Source: Streptomyces milbemycinicus
Lineage (GTDB): Bacteria; Actinomycetota; Actinomycetes; Streptomycetales; Streptomycetaceae
NCBI RefSeq assembly: GCF_002154605.1
Contig: NZ_MUNE01000184.1
Span: 1 to 60,841 of the forward strand
Length of the DNA stretch: 60,841 bases
Direction: 5' to 3'
Shown here: piece by piece, positions 52,651 through 60,841 of the stretch
Layout of the letters: each line of letters starts with the position of its first letter
How positions within the stretch are numbered: the stretch's first letter is position 1
Notes under the pieces: model-generated
Database searches by the model: none
Told to the model about the DNA's origin: nothing
What the model saw: the letters and a program-made list of their open reading frames with translations, nothing else
Position numbers and translations under genes: made by a program

Positions 52651-53967
52651 ATGACTGCACAGAGCAGGTACCGACTTCCCGATCTGCCGCTTCCCGAGCT
52701 GTTCGTCACGCCCGAGCGGCGGGTGCGGGGCAGTGTCAACGCCTACCGGATGGATCAGCTTCCGGGGGGCACGCAGCGTGAGTTCATCGACATCACGGCT
52801 TCGGACGGCGCGTTCTCGTTCGGGCTGCTGCACCTGCCGCCGGGCCCGCGCCCCAAGACGGTCGCTGTCTTCATGCATCCCAGGGAGAACCAGTCCCGCC
52901 AGTACCTCAGCCCCTATCTACTCCATGCGGGATACGCCGTATGGGGCCAGACCAGCCGTGCGCTGAACAACGACAGCGACATGGTCCACGAGGAAGTGGT
53001 CCTCGACACCGCGGCGGGTTTGCGGATGCTCAAGGAGCGCGGCTTCGAGAGCATCGTGCTCATCGGCAGCAGCGGCGGGACCTCGCTCCTGTCCTACTAC
53101 CAGTGGCAGGCATCCCTGCCGCCCGAGCAGCGACACACGCACGGTCCGCACGGCGAGCCGACCCGGTTCGCCGAGGAGGACATGCCGGCCGCCGATTTCT
53201 ACGTCGCGCTCGCCCCGCACGCCGGCGAGGGCGTCATCATGCTCAACATGCTCGACCCGGCCGTCGTCGACGAGGCGAACCCGACGGCGATTGACCCCGA
53301 GCTGGACATGTTCAACCCGGCCAACGGCTACCAGCCCTTCCCGGAGCCCAGCAAGTACGACTCGGAATGGCTGGCCGCGTACCGCGAGGGGCAGCGCGCC
53401 CGTGCCCGGCGCATCGACGTCATCGCCCGCACGCTGATCGCCGACTACGAGGAGACACGGCGCGTCGTCGACCGCGAGAACCTCGGCTCACCCCTGGCTC
53501 GCCGCGCGCTCATGTCGCCGTACCTGACCGTCTACGGGACCGTCGCCAACCCGGCGCACACCGATCCCACCATCCACCCCAACCACCGGGTCCCGGGCAG
53601 CATCTTCTCCGGCGGCCATCCACTGCGCGGCTCCTACGGTCCGCACTCGCTGGGCCGTGTGCTCACCGCACGGGCCTGGCTGTCGACCTGGAGCGGCCTG
53701 TCGGCGCGGGCCGAGTGGAAGCATGCCGCGGGGCACCTCGACGTCCCCACGCTGGTGGTCGCCCCGCTGGGCGACACGGATGCCTACCCGGACGAGCAGG
53801 AGGAGATCTTCTCCCGCATCCCGGTGGCCGACAAGACGTTCACCACCCTCGACCACGCCCATCACTACCTCTTCCTGCTGCCCAACGCGCCCGTGGACTA
53901 CAACCCGCGCGACAAGGCCGGAGAGGTCGTCACGAAGTGGCTCGCCGAGCGCGTCAGCGCGTCCTGA
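52651..53967 (+). CDS. Alpha/beta-hydrolase, first gene of ring-cleavage operon
   Basis: The 438-residue protein has FMHPRENQSRQYLSPYLL in the oxyanion position and a nucleophile elbow VLIGSSGGTSLLSYYQWQ (GxSxG as GSSGG) near 145; a DTDAYPDEQEEI segment and DHAHHYLFLL near the C-terminus supply Asp and His. It is large for the fold because of a 150-residue insertion. No signal peptide is seen. As first gene of the operon it could hydrolyse the ring-cleavage product (a maleylacetoacetate-like diketoacid) or an ester that feeds the pathway. The exact reaction is unknown. Confidence 0.7.
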   Translation: MTAQSRYRLPDLPLPELFVTPERRVRGSVNAYRMDQLPGGTQREFIDITASDGAFSFGLLHLPPGPRPKTVAVFMHPRENQSRQYLSPYLLHAGYAVWGQTSRALNNDSDMVHEEVVLDTAAGLRMLKERGFESIVLIGSSGGTSLLSYYQWQASLPPEQRHTHGPHGEPTRFAEEDMPAADFYVALAPHAGEGVIMLNMLDPAVVDEANPTAIDPELDMFNPANGYQPFPEPSKYDSEWLAAYREGQRARARRIDVIARTLIADYEETRRVVDRENLGSPLARRALMSPYLTVYGTVANPAHTDPTIHPNHRVPGSIFSGGHPLRGSYGPHSLGRVLTARAWLSTWSGLSARAEWKHAAGHLDVPTLVVAPLGDTDAYPDEQEEIFSRIPVADKTFTTLDHAHHYLFLLPNAPVDYNPRDKAGEVVTKWLAERVSAS

Positions 53968-54013
53968 CCCCGCCGCAGCGCACGAGAAACGCCCCTCTGG
54001 AGGCAGAGCAGAC

Positions 54014-55192
54014 ATGCCGTACTACCGTTCCGTGGGCCGGGTTCCCCACAAGCGCCACGTCCAATTCCGCAAGCCCGACGGCGGGCTGTACCGCGAAGAA
54101 CTGATGGGCACCGAGGGCTTCTCCTCCGACTCCGCCCTCCTCTACCACACCCACGCGCCGACGGATGTGGTCGACGTGGGCACGTGGGACATCCCCGGCC
54201 AGGAGACCACGCCCAACCACCCACTCAAGCCGCGTCTGGTGCGCACCCGCAAGCTGGACGAGGGCGGCGATGCCGTCAACGGCCGCCGCCTGCTCGCCGC
54301 CAACCAGGACGTGCGGGTCAGTTATGTCGCCGCCGATCGGCCCAGCCCGCTGTACCGCAACGCCATGGGCGACGAAATGTACTTCGTCCAGTCCGGCACC
54401 GCTCGCGTCGAGACGGTGTTCGGTGTGCTGGACGTCGGCCCGCGCGACTTCGTCATCATGCCCACCTCCACCACACACCGCTGGGTTCCCACCGGCGACA
54501 AGCCCGTACGGCTGCTGATAACGGAGTCGACCGGCGGCATCCACCCGCCCAAGCGCTACCTCTCCGCCCGCGGCCAGTTCCTGGAGCACTCCCCCTACTG
54601 CGAGCGGGACCTGCGGGCGCCCGCCGAGCCGTACGTCGTGGAGGGCGACAACGTCGACGTGTACGTACGCCACCGCGCCGGCGGCACCCGCTATACCTAC
54701 GCCCACCACCCCTTCGACGTCGTCGGCTGGGACGGCCATCTCTACCCGTACGCGTTCAACATGGACGACTACGAGCCGATCATCGGCCGCATCCACCAGC
54801 CGCCGCCCACCTTCCAGACGTTCGAGGGGCCCGGCTTCGTGATCTGCTCCTTCGTCCCGCACAAGGTGGAGTACCACCCGGACGCAGTCATCGTCCCCTA
54901 CAACCACGCCAACGTGGACTCGGACGAGCTGATGTACTACGTCGAAGCGGCGGGCGGTTCCCGTGGCGGGCACGGCATCGACGAGGGGGCCATCACCTGG
55001 CACCCGGCGGGCTTCATCCACGGCCCGCACACGAACGAGCTGGAGAGGTCCGTCGAGGCCTACAACGCCGGCAAGGTCGACATCAAACGCCTGACGGCCG
55101 TCATGATCGACACCTTCCGCCCCCTCGAACTCGGCGAGGGCGCCCTGGCCGTCGAGAACCCCGACTACCTCGCCACCTGGCGCAACGCCTGA
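54014..55192 (+). CDS. hmgA: Homogentisate 1,2-dioxygenase family enzyme
   Basis: The 392-residue cupin enzyme starts MPYYRSVGRVPHKRHVQFRK and contains FVIMPTSTTHRWVPTGD, YLSARGQFLEHSPYCERDLR, TYAHHPFDVVGWDGHLYPYA and PYNHANVDSDELMYYVEA, all matching homogentisate 1,2-dioxygenase, including the metal-binding His and Glu of the NHANVDSDE segment and the later HGPH. It oxidatively opens homogentisate to maleylacetoacetate using iron. It is somewhat shorter than human-type enzymes (about 445) but like other actinobacterial members. The usual partners (HPPD, maleylacetoacetate isomerase, fumarylacetoacetase) are not here, so another dihydroxylated substrate is possible. Confidence 0.8.
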   Translation: MPYYRSVGRVPHKRHVQFRKPDGGLYREELMGTEGFSSDSALLYHTHAPTDVVDVGTWDIPGQETTPNHPLKPRLVRTRKLDEGGDAVNGRRLLAANQDVRVSYVAADRPSPLYRNAMGDEMYFVQSGTARVETVFGVLDVGPRDFVIMPTSTTHRWVPTGDKPVRLLITESTGGIHPPKRYLSARGQFLEHSPYCERDLRAPAEPYVVEGDNVDVYVRHRAGGTRYTYAHHPFDVVGWDGHLYPYAFNMDDYEPIIGRIHQPPPTFQTFEGPGFVICSFVPHKVEYHPDAVIVPYNHANVDSDELMYYVEAAGGSRGGHGIDEGAITWHPAGFIHGPHTNELERSVEAYNAGKVDIKRLTAVMIDTFRPLELGEGALAVENPDYLATWRNA

Positions 55193-55205
55193 TCGGGGAC
55201 TCGTC

Positions 55206-55958
55206 ATGCGCAGCGATCAGGTCACCAGCCAGCTGAACACCCCGCTGACCGCCCCCGCATACCCGATGCCGTCCGGCACCCGGTTCATCGACCGGGAGTA
55301 CCTCAACATCGTCTACCGCACCGATCCCGAGGCGCTGCGGGCCGTCGTACCCGAACCGCTGGCGGTCGGCGAACCCCTGGTGCGCTTCGAGGTCATGCGC
55401 ATGGGCGACGTCGGCGGCTTCGGCCCCTACACCGAGGCCGGCATCGCGATTCCGGTGAACTTCGAGGGCGAGCAGGGCGAATACCTGCACGCGATGTACC
55501 TGGACAACTTCCCGGCCACGGCGGGCGGCCGCGAGCTGTCCGCCTACCCCAAGGTGCTGGGTTCCCCCCGGCTCTACGTCGACCACGGAGCCCTCGTGGG
55601 CACCCTCGACTTCGGGACCCTGCGCGTGGCCACCGCGACCATGGGCTACAAACACTGGCGGCTCGACCCGGACGAGGCACTGCGGCAGATCACCGTGCCG
55701 ACGTACATGGTGAAGATCGTGCCCGGTTACGACTTCCGGCCCCGGGTCGCCGACCTGGTCCGCACCCAGATCACCGACATCACGGTCAAGGAGGCCTGGA
55801 CGAGCCCCGCCCGGCTCCAGCTCTTCCACCACGTGCTCGCGCCGCTCGCCGACCTGCCGGTCGTCGAGGTGGTCTCGGCGAGCCACATCCTCACCGACCT
55901 GTCGCTGGCTCCGGCGAAGCCGGTCTTCGACTACCTCAATCCCACTGCGACCATGTAG
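55206..55958 (+). CDS. Acetoacetate decarboxylase family protein
   Basis: The 250-residue protein matches the ADC family: YRTDPEALRAVVPEPL, GRELSAYPKVLGSPRL (the Lys of PKVLG is the expected Schiff-base Lys) and FHHVLAPLADLPVVEVVSAS. ADC converts acetoacetate to acetone and CO2. Acetoacetate is a product of homogentisate-type ring cleavage, so the enzyme fits the operon. The gene starts 13 bp after the dioxygenase gene. Actinobacterial ADC-like proteins can have other decarboxylase or aldolase functions, so the substrate is tentative. Confidence 0.75.
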   Translation: MRSDQVTSQLNTPLTAPAYPMPSGTRFIDREYLNIVYRTDPEALRAVVPEPLAVGEPLVRFEVMRMGDVGGFGPYTEAGIAIPVNFEGEQGEYLHAMYLDNFPATAGGRELSAYPKVLGSPRLYVDHGALVGTLDFGTLRVATATMGYKHWRLDPDEALRQITVPTYMVKIVPGYDFRPRVADLVRTQITDITVKEAWTSPARLQLFHHVLAPLADLPVVEVVSASHILTDLSLAPAKPVFDYLNPTATM

Positions 55959-55964
55959 GAGACG

Positions 55965-56870
55965 ATGACCATGTCGTCGGACAGCCCCTCGCCGCATCAG
56001 GAGGCAGGCAGCAGCGGACTGTTCGTCCGCCGCGGCGGCCGTACGGACGGACCGGTGCTGGTGCTGCTCCACGGCGGCCTGGGGAACGGGCAGGTGTGGC
56101 ACGCCGTCGAGGACCTGCTACGGGAACGGTGGCCGGGCGGCTGGCTGGTGCCCGACCTCCCCGGGCACGGTCAGTCCCCTCGGCTGACCCGATACAGCTA
56201 CGGACGGATGGCGGCCGACGTCGCCGAAGCCGTGAGCGGCCACCTGTCCCAGGGCGTGCCGGTGCACGTCATGGGCCATTCCCTCGGCGGCGTGGTCGCC
56301 CTCACACTGGCCAGCGGGTGGTTCGGTATCGACGTGACCACCGTGTGCGCGATGGGTGTGAAACCCGCCTGGTCCGCGGAGGACAAGGCGATGATGGCCG
56401 CCGTGGCGGCGGCCCCGGCACCCGTCTTCGCCACCCGGGACGACGCTGTGGGATTCGTGCTGGCTGCGGCCGCGATAAGCGATGTGGTGACCACGGACTC
56501 GCCCTTGTGCGACTCGTTGGTCATCGGCGATGGGGACCACTGGGAAGCCGTCACGGACCTCTCCGTCCTGTCCGTCGGTGCCGCGGATCTGCCTGGGATG
56601 ATCGCGGCCTGTCGCGCACAGGAGGTCGTACTCGCCGCCGGCGAACACGATCCGGTCTGTCCGCCGGCCGAGCTGGCGAAGGCATTTCCCACGGTCACCG
56701 TGCTCGCCGGAGCAAGCCACTATCCCCACCTCCAGACCCCGGAGGCGGTCTGGCCGCTGCTCGACCACGTGGAGCGAAGCGCTCCTTGGCCAGACACATC
56801 CCGGCCGGGTACCGGGCCTCTCCATCCCGGGCCCGATGACGGCAGCCCCGTTTTCCCATCCCACTTCTGA
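55965..56870 (+). CDS. Alpha/beta-hydrolase, second of the operon
   Basis: The 301-residue protein is a classic alpha/beta-hydrolase: VLLHGGLGNGQVWHAVEDLL (oxyanion hole), DLPGHGQSPRL, VMGHSLGGVVALTLA (nucleophile Ser in GHSLGG), AGEHDPVCPP (Asp) and GASHYPHLQ (His). It resembles carbon-carbon hydrolases and lactonases of aromatic pathways. It lies between the ADC and maleate-isomerase genes with gaps of six and nine bases, suggesting that it makes the substrate of the isomerase, possibly cleaving maleylacetoacetate to maleate and acetoacetate. The C-terminal 30 residues are Pro-rich and probably disordered. Confidence 0.75.
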   Translation: MTMSSDSPSPHQEAGSSGLFVRRGGRTDGPVLVLLHGGLGNGQVWHAVEDLLRERWPGGWLVPDLPGHGQSPRLTRYSYGRMAADVAEAVSGHLSQGVPVHVMGHSLGGVVALTLASGWFGIDVTTVCAMGVKPAWSAEDKAMMAAVAAAPAPVFATRDDAVGFVLAAAAISDVVTTDSPLCDSLVIGDGDHWEAVTDLSVLSVGAADLPGMIAACRAQEVVLAAGEHDPVCPPAELAKAFPTVTVLAGASHYPHLQTPEAVWPLLDHVERSAPWPDTSRPGTGPLHPGPDDGSPVFPSHF

Positions 56871-56879
56871 GGAGCATTC

Positions 56880-57626
56880 ATGTCCAGTCACCGGATCGGC
56901 CTGCTCGTGCCGAGTTCGAACACCACCATGGAGACCGAGATCCCCGAGATCCTCCGTCGGCAGAGCGCGCTGACGGGCGATCAGTTCACCTTCCACGCCA
57001 GCCGCATGCGCATGAAGACCGTGGAGAAGAGCGAGCTGGCGGCCATGAACGCCGATGCGGGCCGTGCGGCGGTCGAACTCGCCGACGCCCAGGTCGAGGT
57101 GATGGCGTACGCGTGCCTCGTCGCGATCATGTCCCAGGGCAATGGCGTGCACCGGGGCATCGAAGCCGACCTGACCCGCACCGCTGCCGAGAACGGATGC
57201 GCGGTGGACGTGCTCTCCAGTGCCGGCGCGCTGGTGGAGGGGCTGCACCACCTGGGCGCTCGGAAGGTCTCCATCGTCACTCCCTACATGAAGCCGCTGA
57301 CCCGCCTGGTCGCCGAGTACATCGAGTCCGAGGGCGTGGAGGTCCAGGACTCGATCAGCCTCGAGGTCGACGACAATCTCGCCGTCGGCCGCCTCGACCC
57401 GTCCCGGCTGCCCGACATCGCCGCCGGGCTGGACACTCGCGGCGTCGACGCCGTCGTGCTCTCGGCGTGTGTGCAGATGCCGTCCCTGCCGGCCATCCCG
57501 GCCGCCGAGAAGCGCCTCGGCCTGCCGATCGTCACCGCGGCTGCGGCCACGTCCTGGAAGGTCCTGCGCACGCTCGGTCTGGAAACCGTCGCCGACGGCG
57601 CCGGCGCCCTGTTCCGCAAGGACTGA
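56880..57626 (+). CDS. Maleate cis-trans isomerase / Asp-Glu racemase family protein
   Basis: The 248-residue protein starts HRIGLLVPSSNTTMETEIPE, the hallmark of maleate isomerase and arylmalonate decarboxylase relatives. The two Cys residues of the mechanism are in VMAYACLVAIMSQG (about 80) and VVLSACVQMPSLPA (about 200). Maleate isomerase converts maleate to fumarate without a cofactor. In this operon that step would link ring-cleavage products to the TCA cycle. A racemase or decarboxylase role cannot be excluded. Confidence 0.75.
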   Translation: MSSHRIGLLVPSSNTTMETEIPEILRRQSALTGDQFTFHASRMRMKTVEKSELAAMNADAGRAAVELADAQVEVMAYACLVAIMSQGNGVHRGIEADLTRTAAENGCAVDVLSSAGALVEGLHHLGARKVSIVTPYMKPLTRLVAEYIESEGVEVQDSISLEVDDNLAVGRLDPSRLPDIAAGLDTRGVDAVVLSACVQMPSLPAIPAAEKRLGLPIVTAAAATSWKVLRTLGLETVADGAGALFRKD

Positions 57627-57714
57627 CCGCAGGACCCCGGGCTTTGCGCCCCGGTTCGCCCGCCCCGCCGGGGCAAAAGCCCCATTCCCTCCGATCATCG
57701 TAAGGAATGCTGCC

Positions 57715-58155
57715 ATGTCTCCCATCCCGCTGGAAACGACGATCAACGGTCCCGTGGACCGGGTCTTCGACATCGTCACCCAGGTCCGTTTCTGGCCCCA
57801 GTGGCACGTCCTCACCAGGGCCGTCACCGGAACAATCGAGCGGCCGTTCCTGCCGGGTGACGAGTTCACCGAGTTCATCCGGACGGCCGAAGGCACGCTG
57901 GAGCTCGCCTGGAAGGTGGTGGAGCACGAGCGCCCCCGGCGCGTGACGATTCAGCCCATCGGTCGGCCCGGCTTCATCTCGTACACCTTCGAGGAAGTCG
58001 CCGACGGAACGCTCTTCCGCCGTGTCGTCGACGGCGGAGGGCAGACCGCGAGCGGGACGGTGACATCCGACACCGAGTCCCGCTCCGTGGCCAACCTCAA
58101 GGCTTTCGCCGAGGACATCCTCGCGCGCGAGAAGAAGGGCGCGACCTACCCTTAG
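57715..58155 (+). CDS. SRPBCC/polyketide-cyclase-like protein
   Basis: The 146-residue protein has the START-like helix-grip fold pattern: IPLETTINGPVDRVFDIVTQ, RFWPQWHVLTRAV, LELAWKVVEHERPRRVTIQP and YTFEEVADGTLFRRVVDGGG. Members bind hydrophobic or aromatic ligands and sometimes act as cyclases or aromatic hydrolase helpers. ATG 57715 follows TAAGGA. Its position inside the operon suggests binding an aromatic substrate or intermediate; no catalytic residue is evident. Confidence 0.7.
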   Translation: MSPIPLETTINGPVDRVFDIVTQVRFWPQWHVLTRAVTGTIERPFLPGDEFTEFIRTAEGTLELAWKVVEHERPRRVTIQPIGRPGFISYTFEEVADGTLFRRVVDGGGQTASGTVTSDTESRSVANLKAFAEDILAREKKGATYP

Positions 58156-58268
58156 TCCGGGCACGGCCCCGGAAGTCGCACGGCTCCGTTGCCGCAAACC
58201 TGAGAGCCGTTATCGAAGGGCGTCCGGGGTCACCCGGACGCCTTGCCGTTTCCGCCCGCGAGCACACC

Positions 58269-59948
58269 ATGGACCAGACCATGCCCCACTCCCCCCAACC
58301 AACTTCGAGCCCCGGCGCCACGATCCTGGCCAACCCCCTCGCCAACAAGGGCACAGCCTTCACCCGGAGCGAACGCTCCGAACTCGGTCTCGACGGGCTG
58401 CTGCCCCCCGCGGTGGAGACCCTGGACGAGCAGGTCGCCCGTGCCTACGAGGCGTTCCGAGGCTACGACAAGCCGCTCAACCGGCACATCTACCTGCGAC
58501 AGCTGCAGGACACCAATGAGGTGCTCTTCCACCGTCTGGTCACCGACCACCTCGAGGAGCTGCTGCCCGTCGTCTACACACCGACGGTGGGCGAAGCCTG
58601 CCAACGCTTCAGCGAGATCTACCGGCGGCCACGTGGCCTGTTCCTGACCTGGGAGGACCGGCACCGCTTCGGGGAGATCCTGCGCAACCGCCCTCACCGG
58701 GACCAGGACGTGGACGTCATCGTCGTCACCGACGGGCAGCGCATCCTCGGCCTGGGCGACCAGGGCGTCGGCGGGATGGGCATCCCGATCGGCAAGCTGA
58801 GCCTCTACACGGCGATCGGCGGCATCCATCCCGCCCGTACCCTGCCGGTCCTGCTCGACGTCGGTACCGACAACGAGGAACTGCTCGACAATCCGCGCTA
58901 CCTGGGCCGGCGGGCACGCCGACTGACCGGCGCCGAGTACGACGAAATGGTGGAGGCCTTCGTCTCGGCGGTCGAGACAGAACTGCCGGGTTCACTGCTG
59001 CAGTGGGAGGACTTCGCCACCGCCCATGCGCGCCCGATCCTCACGCGTTACCGGGACCGGCTGCTGACCTTCAACGACGACATCCAGGGCACCGCGGCCG
59101 TCGCCCTCGGCGCACTGTCCACCGCGGCCGACGTGGCCGGCACCCCACTGTCCGAACAGCGCCTGGTGCTCCTGGGCGCGGGGTCGGCCGCCATCGGAGT
59201 CGCCGACATGATCCGTACGGCAATGATCGAGGAAGGCCTGACGGAGGCCGAGGCCGCGGCCCACTTCTGGATCGTGGACGTCAACGGCCTGCTGGTGCGC
59301 TCACGCACCGATCTGACGGAGGAGCAGCGGGTCTACGCACGTGAGGACAGCGAGGTGACCGACTGGGCCAGTACAAGCCTCGCCGAAGTGGTGCGCCGCG
59401 TCGCGCCGACGGCGCTCATCGGGCTGTCGACCGCCCACGGCGCGTTCACCGAGGAGATCGTCCGGCAGATGGCCTCCGCTTGCGCGCGGCCCGTCATCTT
59501 TCCGCTCTCCAACCCCACCTCGCACGCCGAGGCCGACCCGGCGGACCTCACTCGCTGGACCGACGGCCGAGCGCTGATCGCCACCGGCTCGCCCTTCCCG
59601 CCGTTGACGGTGGACGGGCGGGAGGTGCCGGTGGCGCAGTCGAACAATGTGTACGTCTTCCCCGCCATAGGGCTCGCAGTGACCGCGAGCCAGGCCACGC
59701 GCGTCACCGACCGCATGCTCGTGGCCGCTGCCCACGCCGTCGCGCAGTGCGCCGTTCGGTCGGCGGACGGCGCCGACGGGCCCGTGCCGCTGTTGCCGCC
59801 CCTGAGCGGGATGCCGGAGGCCGCTCGCGAGATCGCTCTGGCCGCGGCGCTCGCCGCCGTCGAGGACCAGGTCGCCCCGAAGGCGTCGGAGGACGCGCTG
59901 CGCGAGGCGATCGCGGCGGCGCAGTGGACGCCCCGCTACGAGGTCTAG
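58269..59948 (+). CDS. maeA: NAD-dependent malic enzyme
   Basis: The 559-residue protein matches the long-form NAD-malic enzyme family: ANPLANKGTAFTRSERSELG, VYTPTVGEACQRFSEIYRRP, LGLGDQGVGGMGIPIGKLSL, FNDDIQGTAAVALGALSTAA (metal-binding region) and LLGAGSAAIGVADMI (dinucleotide fold). It oxidatively decarboxylates malate to pyruvate. As last gene of the operon it would turn malate, formed from fumarate, into pyruvate and reduced cofactor. It is almost the size of Escherichia coli MaeA (565). Its stop codon is the first part of the large terminator palindrome. Confidence 0.9.
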   Translation: MDQTMPHSPQPTSSPGATILANPLANKGTAFTRSERSELGLDGLLPPAVETLDEQVARAYEAFRGYDKPLNRHIYLRQLQDTNEVLFHRLVTDHLEELLPVVYTPTVGEACQRFSEIYRRPRGLFLTWEDRHRFGEILRNRPHRDQDVDVIVVTDGQRILGLGDQGVGGMGIPIGKLSLYTAIGGIHPARTLPVLLDVGTDNEELLDNPRYLGRRARRLTGAEYDEMVEAFVSAVETELPGSLLQWEDFATAHARPILTRYRDRLLTFNDDIQGTAAVALGALSTAADVAGTPLSEQRLVLLGAGSAAIGVADMIRTAMIEEGLTEAEAAAHFWIVDVNGLLVRSRTDLTEEQRVYAREDSEVTDWASTSLAEVVRRVAPTALIGLSTAHGAFTEEIVRQMASACARPVIFPLSNPTSHAEADPADLTRWTDGRALIATGSPFPPLTVDGREVPVAQSNNVYVFPAIGLAVTASQATRVTDRMLVAAAHAVAQCAVRSADGADGPVPLLPPLSGMPEAAREIALAAALAAVEDQVAPKASEDALREAIAAAQWTPRYEV

Positions 59949-60004
59949 GCACATACTGTGCGGCCCCGCCGGTACGTACCGGCGGGGCCGCACAGTATGT
60001 GCCT
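59947..60004. terminator. Perfect 58-bp palindrome, bidirectional terminator
   Basis: The arms 59947-59975 and 59976-60004 are exact inverses with no spacer (29 bp each; tip GGTAC/GTACC, GC-rich middle, base AGGCAC/GTGCCT). It overlaps the malic enzyme stop codon and lies 31 bp before the convergent NTF2-like gene, so it should terminate both transcripts. There is no U tract, as is common in Streptomyces terminators. Confidence 0.9.
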
Positions 60005-60034
60005 GGGTACTTCAGGAATCAACGCCGCTGACTC

Positions 60035-60412
60035 CTACGAGGAGGTACCGGACACCTGAGAGCTGTCCATGTAGATGCGGATGTCCGCCACCTCGTCACC
60101 CCGCCATCGAAAGACCGTCACGACGGGAACAGGTCGAGGCGAGTGGGTCTCGTGCCGGTACGTCACCACGGCTTCCGCGATCACGACGCCGGGCTCGGGC
60201 TCCCAAAGGCCCACGATGTCGTGCCGCATGGAGAGCAGGCCCTGGGCGGCCCTCATCCGTTCGACGGCCCGGCGGATCTCGTCCCGGCCTGTCATGGTCG
60301 TCAGGCCACGCGTCATCCTGACATCCGGGGCCAGGCCCCGGACGAAGGCGTCGGTGTCCAGTGCGGAAGCCGATGCGTCATAGTGCCGCAGCACCCATTG
60401 CACGCGGTCCAT
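60035..60412 (-). CDS. NTF2/SnoaL-like protein
   Basis: The 125-residue protein starts at ATG 60412, behind GGAGGAG, with MDRVQWVLRHYDASASALDT; GLTTMTGRDEIRRAVERM and VAEAVVTYRHE-like strands, then VVTVFRWRGDEVADIRIYMD, show the NTF2/SnoaL fold. Such proteins are small enzymes or ligand binders; the catalytic residues of the LEH or steroid isomerase groups are not evident. It follows a DoxX-like gene on the same strand, about 100 bp upstream, and may be co-transcribed. Confidence 0.75.
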   Translation of the reverse strand: MDRVQWVLRHYDASASALDTDAFVRGLAPDVRMTRGLTTMTGRDEIRRAVERMRAAQGLLSMRHDIVGLWEPEPGVVIAEAVVTYRHETHSPRPVPVVTVFRWRGDEVADIRIYMDSSQVSGTSS

Positions 60413-60510
60413 TGCTCCTCCGTTCCAGCAAGACGTGGTCCGCCGGCCTGTCGGCCACGAGGGCCGCAGACCGGCGGACGCTTCCGGGCCTGTCGCGCCT
60501 GCCGGCGCCG

Positions 60511-60841
60511 TCAGGCGGTGGCTGCCCTGAGGACGACCTCCGCCACGGCGAGCAGCGCGAGCACAAGGGCAGGGGCCATCGCCTTGCCCGGGTCCTTGGC
60601 CCTGACGTGCGCGCCCACAGCGCCGACCATCATCAGGGTGAGGCCGGCGGCGGCCGCGACACCCAGCCACGACACCCACAGACCGATGACGACGCCGACG
60701 ACGCCGAGTACTTCGAGTACCCCGACCAGGCGGTAGAGCGTGTGTGGTACGTGAAGGTGGTCGGCCTGCTCCAGGGCCTTGGCTTGGCCTGTGGCCTTCT
60801 GTGCGCCTGCGGCGAGGAAGGCCAGCGCCAGCAGGGCGGCG
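60511..60841 (-). CDS. DoxX-family membrane protein (5' end outside window)
   Basis: The visible 109 residues run from ALLALAFLAAGAQKATGQAK to a stop at 60511. Four hydrophobic segments are seen or partly seen, including VGVLEVLGVVGVVIGLWVSW and AAAAGLTLMMVGAVGAHVRA, followed by KDPGKAMAPALVLALLAVAE, as in DoxX-like proteins. These are small membrane proteins linked to thiosulfate oxidation, redox stress or unknown roles. The start lies beyond the window edge. Confidence 0.75.
   Translation of the reverse strand, partial: AALLALAFLAAGAQKATGQAKALEQADHLHVPHTLYRLVGVLEVLGVVGVVIGLWVSWLGVAAAAGLTLMMVGAVGAHVRAKDPGKAMAPALVLALLAVAEVVLRAATA

Noticed and set aside
53954..55207. 417-codon minus-strand frame opposite the dioxygenase gene
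   Set aside because: The plus strand has all homogentisate-dioxygenase motifs; the antisense frame has none.
56118..57896. 592-codon minus-strand frame over hydrolase and isomerase genes
   Set aside because: It spans two well-supported plus-strand genes and their junction and shows no domain.
54014..59948. Ring-cleavage operon as part of a polyketide gene cluster because of the SRPBCC gene
   Set aside because: No synthase, acyl carrier or tailoring gene is present; central-metabolism enzymes dominate.

Overview
The window is high-GC actinobacterial DNA, most likely from Streptomyces: codon use is strongly third-position GC, RBSs are AGGAGG-like, GTG and TTG starts are common, and the regulators and transporters are of streptomycete type. 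It reads as an accessory, probably chromosome-arm, region. Bases 1 to about 24,000 are a transposon graveyard. The rest is a set of small catabolic and defence operons, each with its own local regulator.

Left part (1-24 kb). Complete insertion sequences (IS) lie at 1-1201, 6764-7965 and 18470-19671, and an IS110 lies at about 14190-15640. Broken ISL3, IS701, ISAs1, IS256, IS5 and integrase-core elements fill much of the remainder. Between them are a decayed TPR gene with 126-bp repeats, a Fic-like toxin with an RHH antitoxin and a palindromic operator, DUF4259 and DUF4279 proteins, a tRNA-Pro(GGG) 3' fragment (probable attachment-site scar), a long inverted repeat, a worn type I-E-like CRISPR array, and an MNT/HEPN pair whose MNT partner lacks its catalytic motif. 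Two divergent secreted proteins follow: a Ser/Thr-rich protein with a possible lectin-like C-terminus and a NucA/NucB-type nuclease.

Middle part (24-38.7 kb). A nucleotidyltransferase of the drug-modifying type precedes an alpha-glucoside uptake operon (LacI regulator, lipoprotein, two permeases, GH13 glucosidase) with LacI-type operators. A complete IS, IS630 debris, two epoxide-hydrolase-type genes with a TetR regulator, and a SpoIIE-type phosphatase with two frameshifts follow.

Right part (38.7-60.8 kb). Three minus-strand genes (type-B carboxylesterase, FAD monooxygenase, Hod/AqdC-type dioxygenase) diverge from a TetR gene across paired AT-rich palindromes. The content and order match alkylquinolone-degrading aqd clusters. 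Within 10 kb are a HelR-type RNA polymerase recycling ATPase and a lone cytochrome bc1 QcrB copy with its own TetR regulator. Since alkylquinolone N-oxides inhibit cytochrome bc1, I read this stretch as a possible chemical-defence island. The window ends with a GntR-controlled operon (alpha/beta-hydrolase, homogentisate-dioxygenase-type enzyme, acetoacetate decarboxylase, second hydrolase, maleate-isomerase family protein, SRPBCC protein, malic enzyme). It suggests ring cleavage followed by direct hydrolysis to maleate plus acetoacetate. The operon ends in a perfect 58-bp palindrome, followed by an NTF2-like gene and a DoxX-like gene cut by the window edge.
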